In this document: positions 16,910 to 26,687 of the stretch, one piece after another
How positions within the stretch are numbered: the stretch's first letter is position 1
Layout of the letters: the number at the start of each line of letters is the position of its first letter
Origin: Sphingomonadales bacterium
Lineage (GTDB): Bacteria > Pseudomonadota > Alphaproteobacteria > Sphingomonadales > Sphingomonadaceae
Assembly (NCBI GenBank): GCA_016721875.1
Contig: JADKHG010000007.1
Span: 70,442 to 134,441 of the forward strand
Direction: 5' to 3'
Length of the DNA: 64,000 bases
Made by a program: the position numbers and the translations under genes
The notes under the pieces: generated by a model
Told to the model about the DNA's origin: nothing
The model's input: the letters and a program-made list of their open reading frames with translations, nothing else
Database searches by the model: none

Positions 16910-17814
16910 GGCTTGGCAATCTTGATCGTATAGCCGTCGAGCAACGCCTGATAGGCCTTGGCTTCCCGCGCCTTCATGGTTTGCGCGCGCCAGTCATTTT
17001 CCAGCCTTTGCCTGACATCGGCAAATTTCGGTTTTGCGCTTGCTTGCAGCGCCCGGATGCGGACGAGATGCAGGCCAAAACCCGATGCAATCGGACCGGT
17101 CCATTGTCCGGTCTTTAGCGTGGAAAGCGATTGGGCAAAGTCATCGCCAAAATTGGTAGCGATTTGCGTGCGGTCGGCTTTTTCCAAGCTGCTCGGCAAA
17201 GAGATCCTGTCACCCAAAGCGCCCCATTCAGCGCCCTTGCTCAACTCTTGCAAGAGCCGTGTGGCGCGCGATCGGGTGGCGTCGTCGTCCTGAGCTCCTA
17301 GGTAAATCTGGTCAAAGCTGTAGCGAGCATCCGCGGCATAGGCCTGCGGGTTCTTCTCGAGCAGCGCCTGCAAAGTTGCATCAGTCGGGGTCTCATTTTA
17401 CAGTTCGGAATTTGCCAGAAATTCCATCTTCGATCGCATGCGACGGCGGATGATTGTGTCGTTCTGATCAAGTCCAAGCCGCAGCCCCTCGCGGTAATAA
17501 ACCTCTTCCTTCACATAATCGCGGATCAGCGCGTCAATCTCGTTCTGCGAAGGCGGGCGCTGCCATGTCTGCGCCCAACTCGCCGCCAGCCGCCCAACCT
17601 GTTCTTCGGTGATCGTGATCGTCCGGCTCTCCGGATCCACCGCTTCGCCGCGCCATGCAAAAAACAGAAAAAGCCCAAGTCCCGCCAACAGGAAATGGAC
17701 CAGAGGTTCCCTTAAAGTAGCTCTCAATTTATCCCGCAAAACCAAGCTCCCCTGCTGCAACCCAACCCGGACGGGTAAGATATGCGCGCTCCCAATACCA
17801 GAGCGTCGCGCCAT
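16906..17814 (-). pseudogene. PpiC-type peptidyl-prolyl isomerase interrupted by an in-frame stop
   Basis: An N-terminal part (17814-17398) has a membrane anchor VHFLLAGLGLFLFFAWRG and the chaperone helix region VGRLAASWAQTWQRPPSQNEI. It ends MEFLANSEL followed by TAA at 17398-17400. The same frame continues without shift as NETPTDATLQALLEKNP and into a parvulin-like domain with LHLVRIRALQASAKPKF, ending at 16906. One base change therefore splits a gene of about 300 residues. It could be a nonsense mutation, a sequencing error or a read-through site. The N-terminal start is uncertain; a TTG or GTG closer to LRDKLRATLREP is more natural than the farthest start. It is coupled to the HupE gene. 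Confidence 0.75.
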
Positions 17815-18179
17815 CGGCCTATTCTTGCCGCAAGGGAGGCGTCAATCACAATCGAAACGGGTAGGACAAGTTGCGAAGAAACCGAGCCCGTCACAGCGCT
17901 TGAACTCGGAACCGCTACTAGGCCGTGAACTCATAAATAAAACGCGGAGGCGTCAAAATGGCCTCGAAATCGAAGCCATTTTGCTCTTCGGCTGCCCGCA
18001 GGGCGGGCGATCAGGACAGGCACGGCTGCGTTGGCAAGCTAGACAATATCGACATATTTCCGTCGCTTGCCGCCCCCCCCAAAAACCAAATTGGACACTG
18101 AGCAAAAAGGCCTCAAACCTCGAATGTGCAATTAAAATGTCCTGACCCTAGACAGTGCATCTGCTTTTACAGGGCGCTG
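17815..18179. other. Gene-free stretch between ppiC and the RTX gene
   Basis: About 365 bases with no convincing gene. It contains a run of eight C near 18070 followed by an A5 run, and no clear hairpin terminator was seen for the RTX gene that ends at 18180. The open frame running through it antisense to ppiC has no recognisable protein features. Confidence 0.5.
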
Positions 18180-20702
18180 TTAAAGTATGAAGTTCGCCTC
18201 TGTAAGTGTTTGACCTGCAAGCCCTTGGAGCAAGACTTCCATGTCGGCAAAGCCATTGCCATCGGTATCAATCTGTACCAGCAAATTCGCACCCGCATCC
18301 TGAAATCGGATTTGCCCGGTGCCAGTATTTGCGAAAGCCGCATCGCCAACGAAGTTGAAAGCCTGATCACCAGCAACTGCCTGATCGGCATCCATCAGCA
18401 GGAAATTGAGGCGATCGCCAGCAGTTTCAAAGTCAGTGATCAGATCCGCCGCAGCTCCAAGGCCGCTGTCGGATGCGAACACATAACGGAACTGGTCAGA
18501 CCCCGCTCCACCGGTCAGCACATCGGCACCGCCAGCGCCATAGATCTTGTCGTTGCCAAGCTCGCCATTGATCGTGTCGCCCAAATTGCCGCCACGGATC
18601 TGATCAACGCCGTCACCGCCGTTGATCGTGTTGGCCCAGTTGATGATGCCTTTGATCTGATCAAGGCCGGACGTGCCATTGATGGTGACCCCGACTGACG
18701 ACCCGCCCGCAACGGTAATTCCGGTTATCGAAAAAACCGGGTTGGCTGCGCTCATATCGATCACCAGCGCGCCGCTGCCGGACAGCACAGTGTTCGAGGC
18801 AAAACCGGTTTTGAACTGACTGCCGGTAACGGTAAGCGTGGTTCCTGCGGCCATATCGATGGCTTCAAATCCGGTGATTGAGCCGAGCGTAGGATTAAAA
18901 TTCATCACCCGCAGCGTGTCGGTGCCTGCGCCGCCGGTCAGGAACGATCCGCTTGCCGGATAATAGAGTTCAACCACATCGTTGCCGCCCCCGGCATCAA
19001 CAGTATCGGCACCGCCGCCGAGTCTGATGGTGTCGTCCCGATTGCCGCCAATGATGGTGTCGATGCCGCTACCGTCATAGACGATCCCGATCGCATCGGG
19101 ATGGATGATGATCGTCTCGTTGCCGCCGGCCGCGGTGATGTTGAAAGTGATGTTCGATCCGGCGGCCACGGCGAAGTTGTTGGTCAGCGCGCTCTGACCG
19201 GCGAACAGGCCGACCGAGATTGTGCCAGTGCCACTGATTGCAGCAGTGCCGGGCAGGCTGAAGAAATGGCCGTTGCTGAGCGTCAGGCCGGCGGCATTTT
19301 GCAGCTCTATCGCTTCGATGCCCGACATGGTGGCCAAGCTTATGCTGCCACCGGTGACCCGCAAGGTATCTGTGCCGTTGCCGCCGTTGACTTGCGAGTT
19401 GCCGTTCTGGGCATTGAGCACGATCAGATCGTCATTGTCACCTGCGAAAAAGACATCCTCTCCGCCGTTGCCGATCAGTGTGTCGTTGCCACCGAAACTG
19501 GCAAACGTGTCCTTGAAGTTGCTGCCGGTCAGGTTGTTGGCATTCGCGCTGCCGTCAATCTGGATCACGTCGTTTGCCGACCAGTTGGTGAAAGTGGTGC
19601 CAACAAAGCTCCAGTCGTTTGTCGCATTGATTTCGACTCTGTCGGCATTGGCGGTTCCCTCAATTGTCCCGGTCTGCGCATTTGCGGTGACCAGAGTGTC
19701 TTCGACCAGAAGATTGAGTGCACCTGTTGACGACCGGATGGTTCCGGCATCGAGGTCGAGGTTCGTCACCTGCATCTGGAACCCGCGTCCGTCGAGCACC
19801 GCCCCATTGACCAGTTCGACCCCGGTAAGGTTGGCGCCATGGAATACATTGCCGGCCGAATAGGCGTTGTCGAACCGGATCGTGGAGCCGCTAAGCCGGA
19901 ATGAGCCGGAACCGGAGACATCAGCGGCGCTGCTGGCAATGGCGATCGTGCCGTTGTCGACCGTGTTGCCCAGCGTCAGGACCCCTCCGCTCCTATGTCC
20001 GAAATTTCCTGCCAGGGTCAGCGTGGTCCCTGTCGGTGCCATGATCTGGCCGCTGCCAGCAACTCCGGTATCGAGGAGGTATGTGCCCGTGGTATTGGTC
20101 AGCGTTCCGCTGGTGCGCAGGATCGCGTTGTTGTGAAGAAGGATGCTGGCGGTGCCAAATACGCCGCCGTTCAGGCCAGAGAGCGTTCCGCCTTCGATAT
20201 GGATGATACCGCTGAGGGTCGTGCTCGCACTGCCCAAAAACAGCGTACCTGCACCAAGCTTGATAAGCTGCCCAGCACCGATGATAGGCGCATTGATTCG
20301 CGCCGTGGTGCCGGCGGTGGCGACGTTGAACTCCGTCTCGGAGGTGATTTGCACCCGCAATCCACCAAACGAGCTGATTTCAAATTCGCCGCCACCGACC
20401 GCAGTCGTGACGTTGACCCGAGAGATGCCACTTCCCGAGGCACCGGCGTCGAAGGAGAGCGTGGCTACGCCGCTGCCGCTATCCGCCAGCGAGCCCTGAA
20501 ACAGCACGTCACGTGCGCCTGTGCTGGTCACGTTGAGCGTGCCCACCGTGACGGTGGTGTTTTCGGTGAAGGTCGCAGTCGTCGCGCCGGATCCACCGAT
20601 CGCGACAAAATCGGCAATCGCACCCGCCACGTTGGGCACGCCGCCGGTCCAGTTGGCGCTATCGGTCCACAGGCCGAGGTTGACATTGTTCCAAAGGGGC
20701 AT
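18180..20702 (-). CDS. Large secreted beta-helix protein with RTX calcium-binding repeats (type I secretion type)
   Basis: 840 residues with very few lysines and no N-terminal signal peptide, low in charge and rich in G, T, A and N. Residues 1-350 resemble PATR-like beta-helix repeats (WTDSANWTGGVPN, ITSETEFNVATAGTTARINA, TYLLDTGVAGSGQIMAP). From about 400 onward there are RTX nonapeptides such as GGNDTLIGNGGEDVFFAG, GGNRDDTIRLGGGADTVDAGG and LTGGAGSDQF, which bind calcium outside the cell. The C-terminus DLITDFETAGDRLNFLLMD to LTEANFIL is the M10-type type I secretion signal region. No HlyB/HlyD-type exporter is visible nearby. The upstream gap holds CTGAAAC heptamers shared with the adjacent kinase promoter. 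Function is probably surface or matrix adhesion (inference). Confidence 0.8.
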   Translation of the reverse strand: MPLWNNVNLGLWTDSANWTGGVPNVAGAIADFVAIGGSGATTATFTENTTVTVGTLNVTSTGARDVLFQGSLADSGSGVATLSFDAGASGSGISRVNVTTAVGGGEFEISSFGGLRVQITSETEFNVATAGTTARINAPIIGAGQLIKLGAGTLFLGSASTTLSGIIHIEGGTLSGLNGGVFGTASILLHNNAILRTSGTLTNTTGTYLLDTGVAGSGQIMAPTGTTLTLAGNFGHRSGGVLTLGNTVDNGTIAIASSAADVSGSGSFRLSGSTIRFDNAYSAGNVFHGANLTGVELVNGAVLDGRGFQMQVTNLDLDAGTIRSSTGALNLLVEDTLVTANAQTGTIEGTANADRVEINATNDWSFVGTTFTNWSANDVIQIDGSANANNLTGSNFKDTFASFGGNDTLIGNGGEDVFFAGDNDDLIVLNAQNGNSQVNGGNGTDTLRVTGGSISLATMSGIEAIELQNAAGLTLSNGHFFSLPGTAAISGTGTISVGLFAGQSALTNNFAVAAGSNITFNITAAGGNETIIIHPDAIGIVYDGSGIDTIIGGNRDDTIRLGGGADTVDAGGGNDVVELYYPASGSFLTGGAGTDTLRVMNFNPTLGSITGFEAIDMAAGTTLTVTGSQFKTGFASNTVLSGSGALVIDMSAANPVFSITGITVAGGSSVGVTINGTSGLDQIKGIINWANTINGGDGVDQIRGGNLGDTINGELGNDKIYGAGGADVLTGGAGSDQFRYVFASDSGLGAAADLITDFETAGDRLNFLLMDADQAVAGDQAFNFVGDAAFANTGTGQIRFQDAGANLLVQIDTDGNGFADMEVLLQGLAGQTLTEANFIL

Positions 20703-20813
20703 TGTGCATTTCCTCTATCATCGTGGCGAGGCTTTCCCCGCATCGCTCAGGCGTCCAATAACGGCTGATTAGGCAGGCGATGTTTCGCCTGTGCTTCGGA
20801 TTTGCAGCTTTTT

Positions 20814-20851
20814 GGTTTCGATTGTTTCAGCTTTTGTTTCAGCCGTGAAAC
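20814..20851 (-). promoter_or_regulatory. CTGAAAC-type heptamer cluster upstream of the RTX gene
   Basis: On the + strand GTTTCAG occurs at 20824-20830 and 20836-20842, with a GTTTCG variant at 20815-20820 and an inverted TGAAAC at 20846-20851. The cluster lies 112-149 bases upstream of the RTX start and downstream of the response-regulator gene. The same heptamer is repeated upstream of the kinase gene at 24896-24944, so it may be the binding site of the adjacent OmpR-type regulator. Confidence 0.5.
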
Positions 20852-20906
20852 ATTGGCGGGGGTCGTATGGCCCCTTCTCTTCAGGGGAGGGGCAAATGGA
20901 TAAACC

Positions 20907-21617
20907 TCACCCTCCAGGCACCAGCATATAGCCTTCACCACGGACTGTTTTCAGCACTTCGGGCTTGGTGGGATCGACCTCTATTTTTTTGCGCAGCCGG
21001 GCAATGCGGATGTCGATCGAACGGTCATAAGGGTCCCAGCGTTGGTGATGCGCCATTTCGAGCAACTGGTCACGGTTAAGAACACGCCTGCTATGCTGGA
21101 TGAAGGTGTGCAGCAGATCATATTCCATCGATGTCAATGGTATCTTGCTGCCATCATCGCCAAACAGGCATTTCTGGTCGGTGTCTATCACGCATTTGCC
21201 AATCTTCATTCGTGAAGGTGCGCGACCCTGTGTAGCGGCAGCCGTGCTCATTGAGCGGCGCAGCACTGCTTTTATCCGGGCACGTAATTCGGCAGGCTCA
21301 AATGGCTTCGCGAGATAATCATCCGCTCCCATTTCCAGACCGACAACCCTGTCCATCACTGTCCCCATACCAGTCAGCATCAGCACCGCAGCATGACTTT
21401 CCATGCGCAGCCACCGGGTCAGCGACAGGCCATCCTCGCCAGGCATGCGCAGATCGCAAATGACCAGATCGGGCCTGAATGCCGGCACCAGTCTGCGCAG
21501 TTCAGTCCCGTCTGCCGCACATTCCACTGCATAGCCTTCATCGACAAGCAACTCGTGCAACATGACGCGCATATCTTCTTCATCATCGCATATCGCGATC
21601 CGGGCTTTCTCGTTCAT
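20907..21617 (-). CDS. OmpR-family two-component response regulator
   Basis: 236 residues. Receiver domain with acidic pair CDDEED near residue 10, phospho-acceptor in LVICDLRMPGEDGLSL, then LMLTGMGTVMDRVVGLEMGADDYLAKPFEPAEL with the conserved K. The C-terminal winged helix is of the OmpR/PhoB class (LTSMEYDLLHTFIQHSRRVLNRDQLLEMAHHQRWDPYDRSIDIRIARLRKKIE). The start overlaps the stop of the hybrid kinase gene (ATGA), so kinase and regulator are translationally coupled. Likely targets are promoters with the CTGAAAC heptamers near 20.83 and 24.92 kb (inference). Confidence 0.92.
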   Translation of the reverse strand: MNEKARIAICDDEEDMRVMLHELLVDEGYAVECAADGTELRRLVPAFRPDLVICDLRMPGEDGLSLTRWLRMESHAAVLMLTGMGTVMDRVVGLEMGADDYLAKPFEPAELRARIKAVLRRSMSTAAATQGRAPSRMKIGKCVIDTDQKCLFGDDGSKIPLTSMEYDLLHTFIQHSRRVLNRDQLLEMAHHQRWDPYDRSIDIRIARLRKKIEVDPTKPEVLKTVRGEGYMLVPGG

Positions 21618-24600
21618 GGCGTTTCTCCAATTTCATGTAATTGCAGCAATGCGGCACGCAGTTGTTCGGGGTCATAGGGCTTTTCGACAATTGGCCGACC
21701 GGATTTGCGCAAGGCATCAACCTCGGGATGCAGCACATCGCCGGTGGCGAAGATGATGCGCCGGATCATGTCGGGATAGTCGCGCTCGATTGCAGCGAGT
21801 AATTCGCTTCCCCCCATGCGCGGCATCCGGATGTCTGAGAAGATTGCATCGAATCTTTGTTCAGCCAAAGCCTCAAGTGCTGCCTGACCGCTGGTAACCA
21901 CCCTGCAAGTCATGCCCTTTTCATCAAGCATTTCCGCAAGGATGTCTGCGACTTCCTGTTCATCATCGACGACAAGAGCGGAGCCGCGATAGGGAATCTC
22001 CACTGCGGGCTTGGCATCCGCCCTATCCACCACTTCCGCCTCACCCGGCGGCAGTCCGATCCTAAAGGTTGCTCCGCCCAGCACCGGTCTTGTCAATTCC
22101 AGCGTGCCGCCATGCGCCTCGATCATGCTTTGACAGACCGACAACCCTAGCCCGGTGCCGACTCCGACATCCTTGGTGGTGAAAAAGGGATCGAAAATAC
22201 GCGCAGCGACATCATCGGCTACACCGGAGCCGTTGTCGGAAATTTCGACGAGTATCCGCGCTGTTCCGGCTTCCTGGCGCGCTGTAATCAGCAGCTTCGG
22301 CTCATTCTGCTGCCCCGCCATCGCGTGCTGGCCATTGATTATTAGATTCATCAGCACTTGGATCAGTTGGTCGCCATCTGCGGTCAGTTCAGGCAGGTCA
22401 GGCTCTATTTGCAGCTCGAGTGCGATCCCGGCAGCGCGCAGCCCATGGCCGGTCATGTCCAGAGCCGCTTCTATCAGATCCGGAATCTGAACCATGGTGC
22501 GTTGTGGCCCGGTTTGTCGCGCCATGGTGATGAAGGTCTTTACGATTCGTGCACACCGGTCTGCCGCATCGCGCAGTCGCTGGATCGAATCTTCGTGTGC
22601 GGTGCCCGCCAGTTTGTCCTTCAGCATAGCAGCCCGCCCCATTACAATAGCGAGTGGATTGTTCAGCTCATGCGCAACCCCGGCCAGCAATTGCCCAAGT
22701 GCTGCGAGCTTTTCGGACTGGTGCAATCCTTCGCGGGCTGCACTGATCGCATCCGCAGCCTCTTTCTCTACCGTCCGGTCAAACACCAGTCCTCCAACAT
22801 GCGTGGTTTCACCTTCCTTGTTGCGGATCGGGAAGCGGATATTAGAGACATGGCGCTTGCCATCAGGCAATTTGATCGTCTGATCGAAGGCAAAGGCCGT
22901 CCCGGTTTTTCATTTGCTTCGATTGCGCTGTCGGCCTGCGCGCTCCAACTCGGCGGCAACAGATCTCGACCTTTCTTGCCGACCAGATTTTCTGACCGCA
23001 TATTGGGGATACCAAAATGTTCGGTCATGAATGAATTGGCAGCGATAATCTCTCCTTCGTTTGATGAGAGGAATGCAAGCCCGGGCAAATTATCGAAAAA
23101 TGCTTGCAGCATTGCTTCGCGCTCGGCGAGCGCCGCTTCTGCCTGCCGCTCTGCAGTGCGATCAAAGATCAGCCCGCCAACATGTGTGGTTACGCCCTCG
23201 GTGTTGCGGATCGGGAAGCGGCTGACCAATAGATTGAACGAACCTTGCGGCAAATCTATCGAGGTTTCGTTCACATAAGGCTTGCCCTCTTCCACCACAG
23301 TCCGATGGGCTTCCTTAATTACATCGTGCCAGTGTGGCGGCGTGCCTGTAATGTCGGGTTGACCGATCAGATTTTCGGGGCTGAGAAATTCAAAGCCATA
23401 ATGGTCCAGCGCATAACGATTTGCCGAAACATATCGGCGATCGAGCGAGATGATGAAGGTCATCGCCGGGATATTTTCAAAGAATGCCTGGAGCATGGCG
23501 CGAGATTGGGTCAACTCCAGCTGGTCTTGCCGGTGCTCGGTAATGTCATTGGTCAATGAACCGATATGCGTCACCTCTCCATTCTCGCCGGTGATCGGGA
23601 AGAACATCAGGTGCATATGTCGCTGCTGTCCGTCTGCGGCACGGTAGGCGACTTCACGGGTTTGCGGTTGACCCGAATCGAGCACCAGTTGTTCCATCGC
23701 ATAAAGATGGTCGCCGTGCCGCCTTGTACGAATATCCTCCGCATTTTTGCCAATTAGTTCGGTGGGCTTGGCCGCATAATATCTGCGCGCCGAAAATTCG
23801 TTGATCATCGTAAAACTGCGATCGCGGTCCTTGATCGAAAGGCCGGCGGGCACATTGTCCGAAAAGGCTTGCAACATCGCGCGTGCATTGTCCGCCTCAC
23901 GCCGCGCGTTTACTTGCTCGCTAACGTCGACCACGAAGCCGCCGATGCGGATGACATTCCCTTCTGTGTCTTTGATCGGGAAACGGATTGAGACAATGTC
24001 TCGTTCCTTGCCACCAAATTGCCCGCGCACTTCGACCTGCGTAACACCGCCTTTTTCGACCACAGTCGCATCATTATCATGGCTCATCTCGGCCCAGCTG
24101 GATGGCACCATCTGGTCGGCACTCAGGCCAAGGACATTTTCCGGCTTGTAGACGTCCGCGCCGGTTTCGCGGTAAACCCAGTCATTTACCATCACGATTT
24201 TATGATCAAGATCAGTGATATAAACTTGAAGCGGTGCATAATCGAAGAAGGCAAGCAAATTGGCCTGCTGTTCGGCGAGTGCTTCTTGCGCCTGCCGTTG
24301 ATCAGTAACATCAATCGCAAAGTTTCCGATTTCTACGACCTTGCCCGATGCGTCGCGGATCGGGAAAAAAGTCATGTCCATCTCGCGTTGACCGCCACCT
24401 TGCGGCGCATCGAACTTGGCGGAGAAATGCAGGGTTCGACCTGCGGCTAGCCGGTCAATCAAACCCTGGGCGGACAGCCTGCTTTCCGGCCAGTGCGACA
24501 TCATATCTGAAAAGCCGCTGCCGACCAGCTGTTCAGGATCAAGGCCAAAATATTGAGCAGTTGCGCTGTTTGCTATCTGCATTGTGCCGTCCATGTCGGA

Positions 24601-24867
24601 CAGTGAAAGCGCGATCGGGGCATAATTGAAAAAGCTTTCCAGCCTCTGTTTGGCACGCCGCGCTTCTACTTGCGCCGCCGTCGGCCAATTCGTTTGCAAT
24701 ATCGTCCAGCAGGCAAAGACCGATGCGGGGATGGCAAGCATCAGCATCAGCCATCGATTCATCATTCCGAAACTGCCCGCAGAGCCAAGCGCAAGCAGCA
24801 GCATTACTGCCAGCATGGCAGGCAGGCGCGCGGCGCGGTTTTGCTCCACTGAAACCATTAGATGCAA
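21614..24867 (-). CDS. Hybrid sensor histidine kinase with five PAS domains and a receiver (frameshifted near 22905)
   Basis: About 1,084 codons when joined. Two membrane helices (LPAMLAVMLLLALGSAG and LMLMLAIPASVFACWTIL) precede five tandem PAS modules starting at RLESFFNYAPIALSLSD, NLLAFFDYAPLQVYITD, MLQAFSDNVPAGLSIKD, MLQAFFENIPAMTFIIS and MLQAFFDNLPGLAFLSS. HisKA follows with H-box LLAGVAHELNNPLAIV, then HATPase motifs VLMNLIINGQHA, ISDNGSGV and GTGLGLSVCQSM. A C-terminal receiver has ALVVDDEQE and IFSDIRMPRMGG. The frame breaks in EANEKPG: adding one A to the A5 run at about 22905-22909 restores TAFAFDQTIKLPDGKRHV. It is cotranscribed with the OmpR-type regulator and has heptamer repeats upstream. 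Confidence 0.87.
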
Positions 24868-24895
24868 TCCTTCGGATAAAACCTAGTCAGCCAAG

Positions 24896-24944
24896 GTTTC
24901 AGCCAAGCATCGTTTCAGCGCAAGAATTGTTTCAATTGTTTCAG
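24896..24944 (-). promoter_or_regulatory. CTGAAAC-type heptamer array upstream of the hybrid kinase
   Basis: On the + strand GTTTCAG occurs at 24896-24902, 24912-24918 and 24938-24944, with GTTTCAA at 24929-24935. An inverted TGAAAC lies at 24850-24855 by the start codon. In the direction of transcription these are CTGAAAC repeats 29-77 bases before the kinase start, a position suited to autoregulation by the coupled response regulator (inference). Confidence 0.55.
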
Positions 24945-25216
24945 CGGAGCTGCCAGACCAACTGCAATATGTCTCTCATTGACGGAACTTTCCCGCAGTT
25001 GCGGCTAGGCTATGCCAGAATCGATTACCGCTCTGTCAGGGCGGTATAGCGGTTGGTATTTTAGAGTGCCGTCATTCTATTCGCCGCTTGTCTTCGATTG
25101 ACGGAGCCGTGGGTTTGAGTGGAGTTGTGAAGATTTGGCGGTGGATCCGACGCACACGGCGCGATTTGCCCGTACCCCTTAGATCCCTGTTACCAGAAAC
25201 TGGTTGTGGGGGTGGT
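24945..25216. other. Gene-free stretch between the kinase promoter and the tRNA-Ser element
   Basis: About 270 bases with no credible gene or hairpin. It ends at the 14-bp copy of the tRNA-Ser 3' end, so it is the chromosomal side of the junction with the integrated element. Confidence 0.5.
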
Positions 25217-25230
25217 TGGCGGAGACGGAG
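25217..25230 (-). repeat. Distal attachment site: 14-bp copy of the tRNA-Ser(GCU) 3' end
   Basis: TGGCGGAGACGGAG here is identical, in the same orientation, to 32911-32924, which is the CCA end and acceptor stem of the intact tRNA-Ser gene. The integrase gene starts 216 bp inside. Together they bound an element of about 7.7 kb. The repeat is short, so the exact crossover cannot be fixed by eye. Confidence 0.65.
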
Positions 25231-25336
25231 TCCGCCTAACTAGCATCCAACCGCATCCGTATGCCACCACCATAATGGCTAAAATAGGCGGATTTAGAGG
25301 GAGATCGCCCCTTTTCCCGTCCGAATGCGTCCCGTT

Positions 25337-25384
25337 GCGTTCCCATAAAACCGCGCTATTATAGGGGAACGGTTATGGGAACGC
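25337..25384. promoter_or_regulatory. Inverted GCGTTCCCATA / TATGGGAACGC pair at the left end of the element
   Basis: GCGTTCCCATA (25337-25347) and TATGGGAACGC (25374-25384) form a dyad 62 bp before the integrase start. The right arm is part of a 19-bp sequence (25364-25382, GGGGAACGGTTATGGGAAC) repeated at 32849-32867 with one mismatch. They could be integrase arm-type sites or a regulator binding site. Confidence 0.5.
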
Positions 25385-25446
25385 TCTGCTCTTGGTGCCG
25401 TTGTGGCTCCACTTAGGCAGGTTCGGTTCCCGGACAGGGAGCGATA

Positions 25447-26687
25447 ATGCCCAAGAAGCTCAGCAACGCGCTCACGCCCTTGGCGGTGAAGAATGCAAAG
25501 CCCGGTCGCCATGCCGATGGTGGCGGGCTGCACTTGCTGGTGAAGGAAAGCGGTGCCCGGTCATGGGTCTATCGCTTCATGCTCAGCGGCAAGTCTCGGG
25601 ACATTGGCCTTGGCGCGGCTGGACCGGACGGCATTTCCCTTGCCGATGCCCGCGACGCGCGCGACGCGCTGCGCCTCAAGGTGAAAGCCGGGATTGATCC
25701 TCTTGAGGAACGCCAGCGGGACGCTGCTGAGGCCCTTGCAGCGGCTCAGGCGGCTCAGGTCGCCGGAATTACATTCAAGGCCGTGGCGGAAACCTACATC
25801 GGCGCGAATGAGGGAAGCTGGCGCAATGACAAGCACCGGCAGCAATGGAAGAACACGCTGGCCACCTATGTCTATCCGGTGATCGGGGAATTGCCCGTTG
25901 CCGAGGTCGGCACTGCCCACGTCCTGCAAATTCTTGAGCCGATCTGGAAAGCCAAGGCCGAGACTGCCAGCCGGGTGCGAGGCCGGATGGAAACGATCCT
26001 CGATGCCGCCAAGGCGCGCGGATACCGGGAGGGCGAGAACCCGGCCCGGTGGCGCGGCCATATCGCGCAAATCCTGCCTCCCCGCTCACGGCTTACGCGC
26101 GGCCACCACAAGGCCATGCCTTATGATGCGATCCCGGCATTCATCGGCGCACTGCACAGCGGGAGGCTGTCGCCGCGCTGTCGCTTGAATTTGCCATCCT
26201 GACCGCTGCCCGCACTGGGGAGGTGATCGGCGCGAAGTGGGATGAGGTCGATTTGGACAAGGCAATCTGGACCATTCCGGCCAGCCGCATGAAGGCGGGC
26301 AAGGAGCATCGCGTGCCCCTGTCGCCGCGCGCGGTGGAGATTTTGAAGGCAACGCTGGGGCTTCGCAAGGAATGGCTGTTTCCGGCAATCAAGGGCGGGA
26401 AAATGTCCGGTATGGCAATGTCCATGTTGCTTCGCAGGATGAAGGTTCCTTTCACCGTGCACGGCTTCCGGTCCAGTTTCCGCGACTGGTCCGCCGAATG
26501 CACCGGCTATGCCCATGAGGTCGCGGAAATGGCCTTGGCGCACGCTATCGAGAACAAGGTGGAGCGGGCCTATCGGCGCGGCGACCTTTTCGACAAGCGG
26601 CGGCGGCTCATGGACGATTGGGCAACTTATTGCGCACGAAGTTCAGCAATCGATGGCAAAGTGACCGCAATTAGAAAAGTTGTATGA
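25447..26687 (+). CDS. int: P4-type tyrosine site-specific integrase (frameshifted near 26160)
   Basis: About 413 residues when joined. N-terminal DUF4102-type arm-binding domain (LSNALTPLAVKNAKPGRHADGGGLHLLV), core-binding domain around TFKAVAETYIGANEGSWRNDKHRQQW, then catalytic residues R in TAARTGEVIGAKW, HxxR in VHGFRSSFRDW, H in ALAHAIENKVE and nucleophile Y in RAYRRGD. The frame breaks in ALHSG: one extra base (AGCCGGGAG instead of AGCGGGAG) restores ALHSREAVAALSLEFAILTAARTG. The start ATG 25447 has a CAGGGAG site. It is the leftmost gene of the element bounded by tRNA-Ser sequence and should drive its integration and excision. Confidence 0.9.

Noticed and set aside
17609..18145. + strand frame across the ppiC gap
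   Set aside because: It is antisense to the N-terminal part of ppiC for part of its length and shows no protein features.
18180..20768. Long open frames on the + strand antisense to the RTX gene (e.g. 19222-19863 and 19995-20768)
   Set aside because: They mirror the repetitive GC-rich RTX coding strand and their proteins are low-complexity without any recognisable domain.
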